The position numbers were made by a program, and so were the translations under genes. Of a stretch of DNA of 41,225 nucleotides, positions 11,517-19,310 are shown piece by piece. Within the stretch, counting starts at the first letter, position 1; each line of letters starts with the position of its first letter. A model generated the notes under the pieces. It ran no database searches, was not told the DNA's origin, and was given only the letters and a program-made list of their open reading frames with translations. This DNA comes from Desulfobacteraceae bacterium (GTDB taxonomy: Bacteria > Desulfobacterota > DSM-4660 > Desulfatiglandales > Desulfatiglandaceae), in the NCBI GenBank assembly GCA_016844935.1, contig JAERTK010000128.1, positions 1 through 41,225 on the forward strand, written 5' to 3'.

Positions 11517-12779
11517 ATGCATCATTTTCATTACAAAAAAAACGAACTGTATTGTGAAGATGTTCCCATTGCATCCATTGCAAAACGTGTGGGAACGCCT
11601 TTCTATGTGTATTCACATGCAACGCTGAAACGGCATTTTGATGCTTTTGACGGCGCTTTTTCAGATGTGAAACACCTGACTTGTTATTCCATGAAATCCA
11701 ACTCCAACAAGGCGCTCCTGGCACTTTTTGCCGGCCGGGGCGGTGGTGTTGATATTGTGTCGGGAGGTGAACTTTACAGGGCTTTGAATGCCGGCGTGGA
11801 TCCCGGAAAAATTGTTTTTTCTGGGGTAGGAAAGAGCGTGCAGGATCTGGAATATGCCGTATCGTCACAGATCCTCATGTTTAATGTGGAGTCCCCCCAG
11901 GAGTTGTTGAAGCTGAATGATGTGGCCCTTCGTTCAGGTCAAAAGGCGCGCATTTCCATCAGGGTCAACCCGGATGTGGATCCCAAGACCCACCCCTATA
12001 TTTCAACGGGTCTCAAGGAGAATAAATTTGGCATTGGGGTTGAGGAGGCGCTTGGACAGTATGAGAAGGCAACCAAGCTGGATGGTTTGGATGTGGTGGG
12101 TGTATCGTGTCATATCGGCAGCCAGCTGACCCAAACGAGCCCCTTTGTTGACGCTCTGAGGAAACTGAAGGAGCTCATTGCTCAGCTCAAAGACATGAAT
12201 ATCTCAATCCGCTATCTGGACCTGGGCGGGGGTTTGGGGATAACATACGACAGTGAAATGCCGCCTCAACCCAGCGAATACGCCCGGGACATTAAATCAG
12301 AGCTGGCTTCAACGGATTGGACCCTGATTCTGGAACCGGGGCGCGTTATCGTGGGCAATGCCGGCGCGCTGGTCACAAAGGTGCTTTACGCCAAGACCAG
12401 CCATGAGAAAAACTTTTTCGTGGTGGACGCGGCCATGAACGACCTCATGCGGCCAAGCCTGTACGGGGCCTACCATGGTATTCAGCCGGTCAAACGTAAC
12501 CCCGGCGAAAAGCTGACGGCGGACATCGTGGGGCCCATCTGTGAATCCGGCGATTTTCTGGCCAAGGACAGGCAGGTGGAGCCGTTGGCGCCGGAAGACT
12601 TGATTGCCGTCATGAGTGCGGGCGCTTACGGTTTCAGCATGTCGTCCACCTATAATTCGAGGCCCCGGGTGTGTGAGGTGATGGTCAAGGAAGACCGCTT
12701 TGAGATCATTCGGCAGCGGGAGACCTTTGAGGATCTTGTGCGAGGGGAATCCATCCCCGATTTCCTGACGGTGGGTTGA
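11517..12779 (+). CDS. lysA: Diaminopimelate decarboxylase
   Basis: The 420-residue fold-III PLP enzyme decarboxylates meso-DAP to lysine. Visible marks are the PLP Lys60 in CYSMKSNSN, the HIGSQL motif, the glycine-rich DLGGGLGI, EPGRVIVGNAG, the dimer-partner Cys in CESGDFLAKDR and the C-terminal GAYGFSMSSTYNSRPR. Length is normal. The start ATG 11517 has only a weak GGGA upstream. dapF begins 29 bases after the stop, and dapA and dapB follow, so this is the first gene of a DAP/lysine block. Confidence 0.95.
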   Translation: MHHFHYKKNELYCEDVPIASIAKRVGTPFYVYSHATLKRHFDAFDGAFSDVKHLTCYSMKSNSNKALLALFAGRGGGVDIVSGGELYRALNAGVDPGKIVFSGVGKSVQDLEYAVSSQILMFNVESPQELLKLNDVALRSGQKARISIRVNPDVDPKTHPYISTGLKENKFGIGVEEALGQYEKATKLDGLDVVGVSCHIGSQLTQTSPFVDALRKLKELIAQLKDMNISIRYLDLGGGLGITYDSEMPPQPSEYARDIKSELASTDWTLILEPGRVIVGNAGALVTKVLYAKTSHEKNFFVVDAAMNDLMRPSLYGAYHGIQPVKRNPGEKLTADIVGPICESGDFLAKDRQVEPLAPEDLIAVMSAGAYGFSMSSTYNSRPRVCEVMVKEDRFEIIRQRETFEDLVRGESIPDFLTVG

Positions 12780-12808
12780 GATGGATGATACCCGGAGCGG
12801 AGCGAAAA

Positions 12809-13639
12809 ATGGAACCCATTGAATTCTGGAAAATGAGCGGCAGCGGTAATGATTTCATTCTGGTTGATAACCGGAATGAGGTTGTGGCGGAAGAGGACAT
12901 GGGTCGTCTGGTGTCGCGGTCCTGCCGCCGCAGGGAATCCGTTGGGGCCGATGGTGTCATATTTGTGACGGATTCAAAGAAATATGATTTTGGATGGCGG
13001 TATTTCAATGCAGATGGTGGGGAGGTGGAAATGTGCGGTAACGGCGGACGATGCGTCTCCCGTTTCGCCTATTTAAAGGGGATCGCCGGTTCCGAAATGA
13101 CCTTCGAAACGCGTGTGGGCCCCATCTCCGCACAGGTGGAGGGCCGTGTGGTCAAGGTGCTGATGCCAAAGCCCCGAAACGAGATAATGGATGTGGAAGT
13201 TGAATTCATGCCCGGGTGGCGAACATGTGATTTTGTAAATACCGGGGTGCCCCATGTGGTGGTTCAAGTGGCGGACCTGGAAAATCACGCAGTTACGGAC
13301 CAGGGTCGCCAGATTCGCTACCATCCACGGTTTTCCCCTGAAGGAACCAATGCCAATTTTGTGACCCGTATGGGCCCTGATGAATTGGCGGTCAGAACCT
13401 ATGAAAGGGGGGTGGAAGACGAAACCCTGGCATGTGGAACGGGGGCCATTGCCTCTGCTTTGATGGCATCACGCCGCGGCACGGTGGTGTCTCCGGTTAA
13501 AGTTCGCACCCGGGGCGGTGAAATTTTGATAGTCCACTTGAACAACGAGGGTCCTGATGCGGAGACCGGTGAACGGGTCTGGCTCCAGGGGAACACATCC
13601 GTAATCTACAAGGCGACGCTTCATGGTGAGGCTTTGTGA
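12809..13639 (+). CDS. dapF: Diaminopimelate epimerase
   Basis: The 276-residue enzyme converts LL-DAP to meso-DAP, used both for peptidoglycan and by LysA. The two active-site cysteines are present: Cys76 in MCGNGGRC and Cys209 in LACGTGA. The N-terminal KMSGSGNDF motif is the usual start of the family, placed correctly when the protein begins at ATG 12809. GGAG six bases before that ATG supports this start over an in-frame ATG at 12785 or a TTG at 12776. It works directly on the product of DapL encoded downstream. Confidence 0.95.
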   Translation: MEPIEFWKMSGSGNDFILVDNRNEVVAEEDMGRLVSRSCRRRESVGADGVIFVTDSKKYDFGWRYFNADGGEVEMCGNGGRCVSRFAYLKGIAGSEMTFETRVGPISAQVEGRVVKVLMPKPRNEIMDVEVEFMPGWRTCDFVNTGVPHVVVQVADLENHAVTDQGRQIRYHPRFSPEGTNANFVTRMGPDELAVRTYERGVEDETLACGTGAIASALMASRRGTVVSPVKVRTRGGEILIVHLNNEGPDAETGERVWLQGNTSVIYKATLHGEAL

Positions 13640-13694
13640 TCGTTCGACGTGTTCCGAGCAGTGAATTCGAAACAACCAGAAAAGGAGATTTCTC

Positions 13695-14567
13695 ATGTTT
13701 GAAGGCTCTATCGTCGCAATTGTGACCCCCTTTAAAAATGGGCGGGTGGATGAAGACGGCTACCGCAAACTGATTGAATTTCAAATTGAAAATGGCACCA
13801 GTGCCATTGTTCCCTGTGGCACTACCGGAGAATCGGCAACCCTGAATGTGGATGAACATGCCAGGGTGATCGATATTGCTGTGGAGGCAGTGAATAAACG
13901 GGTCCCCGTCATTGCCGGCACCGGCGGGAACAGCACCAGCGAGGCTATCGCACTTACCAGGCATGCCAAGGAAGTGGGGGCGGATGCGACCCTTCAGGTG
14001 ACGCCTTATTACAATAAACCCACCCAGGAGGGCCTTTTTTGTCACTATGAGGCGATTTTGAAAGCGGTCCCCCTGCCGCAGATCCTTTACAATGTGCCGG
14101 GAAGAACCAGCGTGAACCTGTTGCCTGAGACGGTGGCGCGCCTGGCGAAATTCCCGGAGGTTGTGGCCATCAAGGAAGCCTCGGGAAATGTGGGACAGAT
14201 GGCGGATGTCGTTCGCATGGCAGGGGAAAACATCACCCTGCTTTCTGGTGACGACAACCTGACCCTGCCGGTGCTGGCCATTGGCGGGAAAGGGGTGGTT
14301 TCCGTTGTGGCCAATATCGTTCCCCGGGACAATGCCGATCTGGTAAAAGCCTGGGGCCAAGGGAAAACAGAGGAGGCCAGAAACCTCTTTTATAAAATTC
14401 TGCCCCTGTGCAAAGCCATGTTTTTCGAGACCAATCCCATACCGGTGAAAACCTCCGCCGCGTTGATGGGGTTGATTGGCGATGAAATGAGGTTGCCCAT
14501 GTGCCCCATGGCGCCTGAAACCCTGGAAAAGTTAAAAAAGGTGCTTACGGATTATGGCCTTATATGA
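13695..14567 (+). CDS. dapA: 4-hydroxy-tetrahydrodipicolinate synthase
   Basis: The 290-residue TIM-barrel aldolase condenses pyruvate with aspartate semialdehyde. The Schiff-base residue is Lys160 (VAIKEASGN). The catalytic triad Thr44 (GTTGES), Tyr106 (PYYNKPT) and Tyr132 (LYNVPGR) is intact, and Arg137 for substrate binding follows. GGAG lies about nine bases before the ATG. A 55-base gap separates it from dapF and 39 bases from dapB. Its neighbours rule out the related N-acetylneuraminate lyase and KDG aldolase assignments. Confidence 0.95.
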   Translation: MFEGSIVAIVTPFKNGRVDEDGYRKLIEFQIENGTSAIVPCGTTGESATLNVDEHARVIDIAVEAVNKRVPVIAGTGGNSTSEAIALTRHAKEVGADATLQVTPYYNKPTQEGLFCHYEAILKAVPLPQILYNVPGRTSVNLLPETVARLAKFPEVVAIKEASGNVGQMADVVRMAGENITLLSGDDNLTLPVLAIGGKGVVSVVANIVPRDNADLVKAWGQGKTEEARNLFYKILPLCKAMFFETNPIPVKTSAALMGLIGDEMRLPMCPMAPETLEKLKKVLTDYGLI

Positions 14568-14606
14568 AGTGCAAAACGCAAGATACAGGATCATGGAGGT
14601 TAAGAC

Positions 14607-15407
14607 ATGACTAGAATAACGGTTGCGGGGGCCGCCGGTCGTATGGGAGAACGAATTATTCACATGATTCACCAGAACCCTGAAACCGATCTGGCAGGCG
14701 CCTTTGAACATCCCGACCACAAGAGTGTGGGTGAGGATGCGGGATCGGTTGCTGGAATTGGTGAACTGGACGTTAAGATCTGCGGGTCTCTTGATGAGTC
14801 TGTCAACGGAGCGGACGTATTGATCGATTTCACCTATCCCGAAAGTACCCTCGAAAATGTGCGAGGCGCTTCTGAAAAGGGGATCGCCACGGTCATCGGA
14901 ACCACCGGGATTCCTGAAGAGGGTGTTTCGGAGATCAAGGCCCTTGCGGGAAAAATACCATGCGTCATGGCCCCCAATATGAGTGTGGGCGTCAATGTTA
15001 TGTTCAAAATTGCAGGAGAAATGGCGCGAATCCTGGGCAACGATTACGATATGGAAATCCTTGAAGCCCATCACCGGCTCAAAAAGGACGCACCCAGTGG
15101 GACCGCCATGCGGCTGGGACAGATCCTGGCAGAGGCTGTGGACCGTGATCTCGAAAAAGTCGGGGTCTATGGCCGAAAGGGAATGATCGGTGAGCGAACA
15201 GATGAAGAGATCGGCATCCAGACCTGGCGTGCCGGTGATATTGCGGGAGAACATACGGTTATGTTCGGCGGCATCGGTGAGCGGCTGGAACTGGTGCACC
15301 GGGCCCATAATCGGGATAATTTCGCAAGGGGTGCCGTAAGGGCCGCACTTTGGATTACCGGACAGCCGGCGGGGCTGTATGATATGCAGGATGTGTTAGG
15401 GCTTTAG
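14607..15407 (+). CDS. dapB: 4-hydroxy-tetrahydrodipicolinate reductase
   Basis: The 266-residue enzyme reduces the DapA product with NAD(P)H to tetrahydrodipicolinate. It has the dinucleotide-binding GAAGRMG near the N-terminus, VIGTTG, and the family signature [15 protein letters not shown] with His155/His156 and Lys160 in the active-site region. Length is typical of the E. coli-like form. GGAGG precedes the ATG. The product is the direct substrate of DapL, whose gene starts 23 bases after the dapB stop. Confidence 0.95.
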   Translation: MTRITVAGAAGRMGERIIHMIHQNPETDLAGAFEHPDHKSVGEDAGSVAGIGELDVKICGSLDESVNGADVLIDFTYPESTLENVRGASEKGIATVIGTTGIPEEGVSEIKALAGKIPCVMAPNMSVGVNVMFKIAGEMARILGNDYDMEILEAHHRLKKDAPSGTAMRLGQILAEAVDRDLEKVGVYGRKGMIGERTDEEIGIQTWRAGDIAGEHTVMFGGIGERLELVHRAHNRDNFARGAVRAALWITGQPAGLYDMQDVLGL

Positions 15408-15430
15408 GCAACTATACTGTGAGGTTAATG

Positions 15431-16600
15431 ATGGAGAGATTTGAAAAGGCCGAACGTTTAAAACAGCTTCCCCCTTATCTGTTCAAAGAGATTGATCGGA
15501 AGAAAGCCGAGGTAAAGGCCAGGGGTGTGGATATTATTGATCTGGGCGTGGGTGATCCGGACCTGCCGACGCCTGAGCATATTATCGGTGAAATGAAGCG
15601 GGCAGTGGATGATCCTTCAAATCACCAGTATCCATCCTATTCGGGAATGAGTGATTTCAAGGAAGTTGTGGCGCGTTGGTATGGGGATCGGTTCAACGTG
15701 GATCTGGATCCCGGTTCGGAAGTGGTCTCCCTCATCGGGAGCAAAGAAGGCATTGCGCATCTCCCGATGGCTTTTATCAATCCGGGCGATGTGTCGCTGG
15801 TTCCCAGTCCCGCTTACCCGGTTTACAATATCGCCACCCTTTTTGCCGGCGGTGAGTCCTATTTTATGCCCCTTCTGGGTGAAAATGATTTTTTACCTGA
15901 CCTGACCGTCATTCCCGAGGATGTGGCGGATCGGGCCAAATTGATGTTTATTAATTACCCAAACAACCCCACTTCGGCGGTGGCCGACCTGGATTTTTTT
16001 CGCAGGGTGGTCTCCTTTTCGGAGAAGCACGGGATTTTGGTGTGCCACGATGCAGCCTACACGGAGATGGCTTTTGATGGATATAGGCCCCCCAGCTTTC
16101 TGGAAGTTGATGGCGCCAAAGAAGTGGGCATGGAGTTCCATTCCCTTTCCAAGACCTACAATATGACCGGTTGGCGGATCGGTTTCGCTGTGGGGAATTC
16201 GGAGGGGGTCGCGGGGTTGGGCGCCATAAAAAGCAATATCGATTCTGGTGTTTTCCAGGCGGTTCAAAGGGCGGGGATTGAGGCCATCTCAGGTGATCAG
16301 GCCTGTGTGGCGGAAATGAACCGTATCTATTCAGGTAGACGGGATCTGATGGTTCAGGGCCTCAGGGAAGCCGGGTTTGACGTGGATCCGCCTAGAGCGA
16401 CTTTTTATTTGTGGATTCGGGTGCCTGGCGGATACACCTCTGCATCACTGGCTACGCGTCTACTGGAGGAGACAGGCCTGGTGGTCACGCCGGGTAACGG
16501 TTTCGGCGAACCCGGGGAAGGGTATTTTCGCATTGCTTTGACCCAAAACCGAAAAAGGCTTGGGGAGGCCATTGAACGATTGAAAGGTTTGAAGTTCTAG
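15431..16600 (+). CDS. dapL: LL-diaminopimelate aminotransferase
   Basis: The 389-residue fold-I class-I/II aminotransferase converts tetrahydrodipicolinate to LL-DAP in one step with glutamate, bypassing DapC/D/E. It has the [15 protein letters not shown] start typical of Dap[10 protein letters not shown], and the Schiff-base Lys in [16 protein letters not shown]. Function is assigned from its place directly after dapB and before folK in a full DAP block that lacks dapD and dapE. Close paralogues act on other amino acids, so the context matters. GAGG at 15420-15423 favours ATG 15431; the adjacent ATG 15428 is also possible. Confidence 0.88.
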   Translation: MERFEKAERLKQLPPYLFKEIDRKKAEVKARGVDIIDLGVGDPDLPTPEHIIGEMKRAVDDPSNHQYPSYSGMSDFKEVVARWYGDRFNVDLDPGSEVVSLIGSKEGIAHLPMAFINPGDVSLVPSPAYPVYNIATLFAGGESYFMPLLGENDFLPDLTVIPEDVADRAKLMFINYPNNPTSAVADLDFFRRVVSFSEKHGILVCHDAAYTEMAFDGYRPPSFLEVDGAKEVGMEFHSLSKTYNMTGWRIGFAVGNSEGVAGLGAIKSNIDSGVFQAVQRAGIEAISGDQACVAEMNRIYSGRRDLMVQGLREAGFDVDPPRATFYLWIRVPGGYTSASLATRLLEETGLVVTPGNGFGEPGEGYFRIALTQNRKRLGEAIERLKGLKF

Positions 16601-16623
16601 ACATTTCAAAACAGCTTGGACCA

Positions 16624-17118
16624 ATGGAAACTGCTTACATCGGTATTGGATCGAATATCGGTCATAAAATCGATAACTGCAAAATGGCCATTTCCCTGAT
16701 GGGACGACTGGCGGGGTGTTCAGTTAGGTTACAGTCGCCTTTCTACCGAACCGAACCGGTAGGTGTTGAAGGACAAGATACTTTTGTAAACGGTGTTGTA
16801 AGTTTGGATACGGTTCTTTCAGCCGTTACACTACTCAAACACCTTCTTAAGATTGAAACGGATATGGGCCGGGTGAGGCGGAAAAAGTGGGATGCAAGGA
16901 TCATCGATCTGGATATCCTGCTGTTTGGCGCCCATATTATTAATGAGCCTCATTTGATTGTTCCTCATCCGCTGATGCAATTGAGGCGTTTTGTGCTGAA
17001 ACCCCTGTCGCAGATCGCACCCGACGTGGTTCATCCGGTTTTGCGCCGATCCATAAGGGAATTGGCCGGAGTGCTTTCCGAGGATGGGCAGGCGGTGGAA
17101 ATTTATGAGAGGTCTTGA
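16624..17118 (+). CDS. folK: 2-amino-4-hydroxy-6-hydroxymethyldihydropteridine pyrophosphokinase
   Basis: The 164-residue HPPK transfers pyrophosphate from ATP to the pterin alcohol in folate synthesis. It starts with the normal YIGIGSNIG, continues with SPFYRTEPVG and FVNGV, and has the metal-binding signature RIIDLDILLFG with the two Asp residues, then VPHPLMQLRRFVLKPL. Length is ordinary for a single-domain HPPK. It follows dapL by 23 bases, and the next gene starts on the base after its stop, so it is part of the same transcription unit. Confidence 0.93.
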   Translation: METAYIGIGSNIGHKIDNCKMAISLMGRLAGCSVRLQSPFYRTEPVGVEGQDTFVNGVVSLDTVLSAVTLLKHLLKIETDMGRVRRKKWDARIIDLDILLFGAHIINEPHLIVPHPLMQLRRFVLKPLSQIAPDVVHPVLRRSIRELAGVLSEDGQAVEIYERS

Positions 17119-17361
17119 ATGCTGAAACTGCTGTTTTTTGGAGCTCTGGCTTATTTCGTTTTCCGTTTCGTCCAGAAAGTGCGCTTATCGGGTGGCGGGA
17201 ACAACGGAAATGCCCGTTCAGGGCCCGTCGATGAGATGGTTCAGGACCCCAATTGTCTGACCTATATCCCGAAAGGCAACGCCATCAGAAAATCTGTAAA
17301 TGGCGAAACCCATTTTTTCTGCAGTCAGAAGTGCGTTGATGAATTTCGAAACAAGAAGTGA
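17119..17361 (+). CDS. Small membrane-anchored protein with three-Cys YHS/TRASH-like motif
   Basis: The 80-residue product has one N-terminal membrane helix (about 3-18), a Gly/Asn-rich linker, and a compact C-terminal motif. That motif has Cys46 (QDPNCLTYIP) and the pair Cys68 and Cys72 (FFCSQKCVDEF). This spacing resembles the small YHS/TRASH metal-binding fold, in which such Cys residues bind zinc or copper-group metals. A GAGAGG spans the folK end, and the ATG follows the folK stop without a gap. Similar proteins sit beside folK in related proteobacteria as far as I recall, but no function is established. The metal-binding idea is an inference. Confidence 0.7.
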   Translation: MLKLLFFGALAYFVFRFVQKVRLSGGGNNGNARSGPVDEMVQDPNCLTYIPKGNAIRKSVNGETHFFCSQKCVDEFRNKK

Positions 17362-17475
17362 AAGTTTTGTGGTATATAGGACGCGGGATGATGAATGGTA
17401 TTCATCTGCGGTGAATTTTAACTTGGGCGTTTTTCTGCCTTTCAGATGCCGGGCTGACCGGAGCGGGAGACATGT

Positions 17476-18117
17476 ATGAAGTTTTTTATCGATACGGCGA
17501 ACATTGATGAAATTAAAGAGGCCAATGATCTGGGTATGGTCGATGGTGTTACAACCAACCCCAGCCTGGTGGCCAGAGAAGGAAAGGAGTTCAAAGGACT
17601 GATTAAGGAGATCTGTGCGCTTGTGGCTGGCCCGGTGAGTGTTGAGGTGGTTAGCCTTGAGGCAGGGAAAATGGTTGAGGAAGCGCAGGATCTGGCGGGC
17701 ATGGCAGATAACATTGTCATCAAGGTACCCCTCATTGAAGAGGGCCTGAAGGCGGTGAAAGTGCTGACCGAAAAAGGGATCAAAACCAATGTGACCCTTT
17801 GCTTTTCACCGGTCCAGGCTTTGATGGCCGCAAAGGCGGGGGCAGCCTATATCAGCCCTTTTGTGGGACGGCTTGATGATATCAGTTTCGTGGGAATGGA
17901 CCTGGTTGAGCAAATCGCCACCATCTACGAGAACTACGCCTATGATACGGAGATCATCGTCGCCAGTGTGCGAAACCCGACCCATGTGCTGGATGCCGCC
18001 CTGGTCGGGGCCGATATCTCCACCATTCCACTGAAGGTTATCCGGCAGTTGATCAAGCACCCCCTAACCGATATTGGTCTGGAGAATTTTTTAGCGGATT
18101 GGAAAAAACTGGGCTAA
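17476..18117 (+). CDS. tal: Transaldolase, small (TalC/Fsa-size) class
   Basis: The 213-residue TIM-barrel enzyme begins [12 protein letters not shown] and has GVTTNPSL, the Schiff-base Lys83 in IVIKVPL, and TNVTLCFSP. Position 57 is Glu (SVEVVS), whereas fructose-6-phosphate aldolases carry Gln there, so transaldolase activity in the pentose phosphate pathway is favoured. The catalytic domain is complete for this short subfamily. A GGGAG lies before ATG 17476. The 114 bases upstream hold no gene. The last 19 bases overlap the next reading frame. Confidence 0.88.
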   Translation: MKFFIDTANIDEIKEANDLGMVDGVTTNPSLVAREGKEFKGLIKEICALVAGPVSVEVVSLEAGKMVEEAQDLAGMADNIVIKVPLIEEGLKAVKVLTEKGIKTNVTLCFSPVQALMAAKAGAAYISPFVGRLDDISFVGMDLVEQIATIYENYAYDTEIIVASVRNPTHVLDAALVGADISTIPLKVIRQLIKHPLTDIGLENFLADWKKLG

Positions 18118-18707
18118 AAAAGAACTTCAAAAAAAAGGGCCTCTGGGGAGCCATGGTGGTTATGATCCTTTCCCTGTGTTGCCAGGGGCCGGTTTTTGGG
18201 GAAATTTTCCGTTATGTGGATAAAAACGGCGTCTGGCATTTCACCAACCGCAAAACCGATAGCCGTTACCGGCTTTATATCCGTTCGGGAAACCGAACGG
18301 TATCGGAATATCTGGTGGAGTACAGCGGTATTGTAAAGAAAGCTTCCGATCGCTTCGGGATCGATATCCATTTTATCAAGGCGATTATCAAGGCTGAATC
18401 AGGTTTTGATCACGAGGCGGTCTCAAAAAAGGGCGCCAAAGGCTTGATGCAGTTGATGCCGGGGACGGCCAGCGACATGGAGGTTCTGGATCCCCACGAT
18501 CCGGAAGAAAACATCGTAGGCGGCACCCGGTATTTCAGCCTGTTGCTCAAGCGTTTTAACAACAATAAAACCCTGGCCCTGGCAGCCTACAATGCCGGTC
18601 CGGAAAACGTGGAAAACTACAAAGGGGTTCCGCCCTTTCCGGAGACCCAGGCGTTTGTCCAAAGGGTGATGCGCTACTATCGGTCTTATAAGAAAACGGG
18701 TGACTGA
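18099..18707 (+). CDS. Exported lytic transglycosylase (DUF4124 plus SLT domain)
   Basis: The protein has a basic N-terminus and a hydrophobic segment (about 15-34) that reads as a signal peptide. A DUF4124-like stretch follows ([16 protein letters not shown]), and then a goose-lysozyme-like SLT domain (about 80-195). The catalytic Glu is in IIKAESGF, followed by [10 protein letters not shown] and the conserved ALAAYNAGP. It should cleave peptidoglycan glycan strands in the periplasm. The frame begins with TTG 18099, inside the transaldolase gene. An ATG at 18153 would leave out the basic residues of the signal peptide, so the TTG start is preferred but uncertain. It is the last gene before the tRNA cluster. 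Confidence 0.85.
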   Translation: MEKTGLKKNFKKKGLWGAMVVMILSLCCQGPVFGEIFRYVDKNGVWHFTNRKTDSRYRLYIRSGNRTVSEYLVEYSGIVKKASDRFGIDIHFIKAIIKAESGFDHEAVSKKGAKGLMQLMPGTASDMEVLDPHDPEENIVGGTRYFSLLLKRFNNNKTLALAAYNAGPENVENYKGVPPFPETQAFVQRVMRYYRSYKKTGD

Positions 18708-18724
18708 CGGTTTTCATTTTTTTA

Positions 18725-18752
18725 TTGACAAACCAGTCTGATCGGTTATAAT
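18725..18752 (+). promoter_or_regulatory. Upstream promoter (P1) of the tRNA cluster
   Basis: TTGACA (18725-18730), 16 bases, TATAAT (18747-18752): a perfect match to both sigma70 hexamers with a slightly short spacer. It points toward the tRNAs, about 135 bases ahead. A TCACAG/CTGTGA inverted repeat (18764-18787) lies just after it. The next gene in its direction is tRNA-Gly, so it probably gives a longer tRNA precursor. Confidence 0.65.
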
Positions 18753-18847
18753 CAAAAGTTATCTCACAGTTGTGTTTTTCGCTGTGAAAGCAGAACGGCA
18801 AAGGGCCGACCGAACCGAAAGTACCCGAGATTTTGCAGCGTTTTTTG

Positions 18848-18875
18848 TTGACAAAGCAGCTTGGTTCTGTAGAAT
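18848..18875 (+). promoter_or_regulatory. Proximal promoter (P2) of the tRNA cluster
   Basis: TTGACA (18848-18853), 16 bases, TAGAAT (18870-18875), ending 11 bases before the first base of tRNA-Gly. Transcription would therefore start almost at the tRNA 5' end. The spacer begins AAGCAG, close to the AACCAG of the promoter at 18725, suggesting the two arose by duplication. Confidence 0.7.
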
Positions 18876-18886
18876 AGCCTGACTTT

Positions 18887-18962
18887 GCGGGAATAGCTCA
18901 GCTGGTAGAGCTCCACGTTGCCAACGTGGTTGTCGCGGGTTCAAGTCCCGTTTCCCGCTCCA
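18887..18962 (+). tRNA. tRNA-Gly (anticodon GCC)
   Basis: A 76-base cloverleaf with acceptor stem GCGGGAA/TTCCCGC (18887-18893 and 18952-18958), discriminator T and encoded CCA. The anticodon stem CCACG/CGTGG encloses loop TTGCCAA with anticodon GCC at 18920-18922, and the T-loop is TTCAAGT. All stems pair well. It is the first gene of a two-tRNA transcript and lies six bases before tRNA-Cys. Confidence 0.96.
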
Positions 18963-18968
18963 TTAAAA

Positions 18969-19044
18969 GGCGGCATAGCCAAGTGGCTAAGGCAGCGGTC
19001 TGCAAAACCGTTATTCACCGGTTCGAATCCGGTTGCCGCCTCCA
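18969..19044 (+). tRNA. tRNA-Cys (anticodon GCA)
   Basis: A 76-base cloverleaf with acceptor GGCGGCA/TGCCGCC, discriminator T, encoded CCA, anticodon loop CTGCAAA with GCA at 19002-19004, and T-loop TTCGAAT. It appears fully functional. A decayed copy of its 3' half lies 6.5 kb downstream (25538-25593), and both are followed by related terminators. This tRNA is therefore the likely left border of an inserted segment. Confidence 0.96.
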
Positions 19045-19054
19045 GAAAAAACTA

Positions 19055-19091
19055 AAAGGACTATAAGTGAAAAACTTATAGTCCTTTTTTT
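19055..19091 (+). terminator. Strong intrinsic terminator after the tRNA cluster
   Basis: A perfect 14-bp stem, AAAGGACTATAAGT (19055-19068) with its complement at 19074-19087, and a GAAAA loop. The T-run that ends the stem continues to 19091, seven T in all. It starts ten bases after tRNA-Cys and ends the tRNA transcript. Confidence 0.92.
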
Positions 19092-19249
19092 GTGTTTGAA
19101 AAACTGTGGCCGAAAATAACGGTTGGGCAATTATTATCCCATGTTATTTAAATACTGCTAAGAATTTTATCGTACCCCATGATAAAGTATGCGCTTTTGT
19201 ATACAGGCTCACTTTTACCCAATCTTCGCATAAACCAACTATAATTAAC

Positions 19250-19290
19250 CCAAGGCAAGCCTCCGGCTGTACCGGAGGTGCTTGACTTGG
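19250..19290. repeat. Long imperfect hairpin 3' of the NHL gene
   Basis: Reading left to right, CCAAG, CAAGC and CTCCGG pair in order with CCGGAG, GCTTG and CTTGG. The loop is CTGTA, with one mismatch and a two-base bulge, giving about 16 paired bases. It lies 20 bases beyond the stop of the minus-strand NHL gene. No T-run follows on either strand, so it is not a classic terminator. It could protect the mRNA end or be a dispersed palindromic element. The rest of 19092-19310 is A/T-rich and holds no gene that I can see. Confidence 0.6.
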
Positions 19291-19310
19291 AATTCCAGAG
19301 CGTTAAACCC

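Noticed and set aside
13497..14360. Long open frame (287 codons) on the minus strand
   Set aside because: It lies wholly opposite dapF and dapA, has no family motif, and arises from the codon bias of the real genes.
14532..15308. Open frame of 258 codons on the minus strand
   Set aside because: Antisense to dapB; no recognisable motif and no ribosome site that would support it.
19223..19250. dif-like 28-bp site (TCTTCGCATAA, six bases, TATAATTAACC)
   Set aside because: The left arm contains the common CGCATAA, but the right arm matches the proteobacterial dif arm at only about 5 of 11 bases, and a CGCATAA is expected several times in this length by chance.
19242..19308. Integron attC site at the hairpin after the NHL gene
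   Set aside because: A GTTTAAC fits one end on the minus strand, but the other end is GTTAATT and the arms are not symmetric, so the core sites are not met; no integron integrase is seen.
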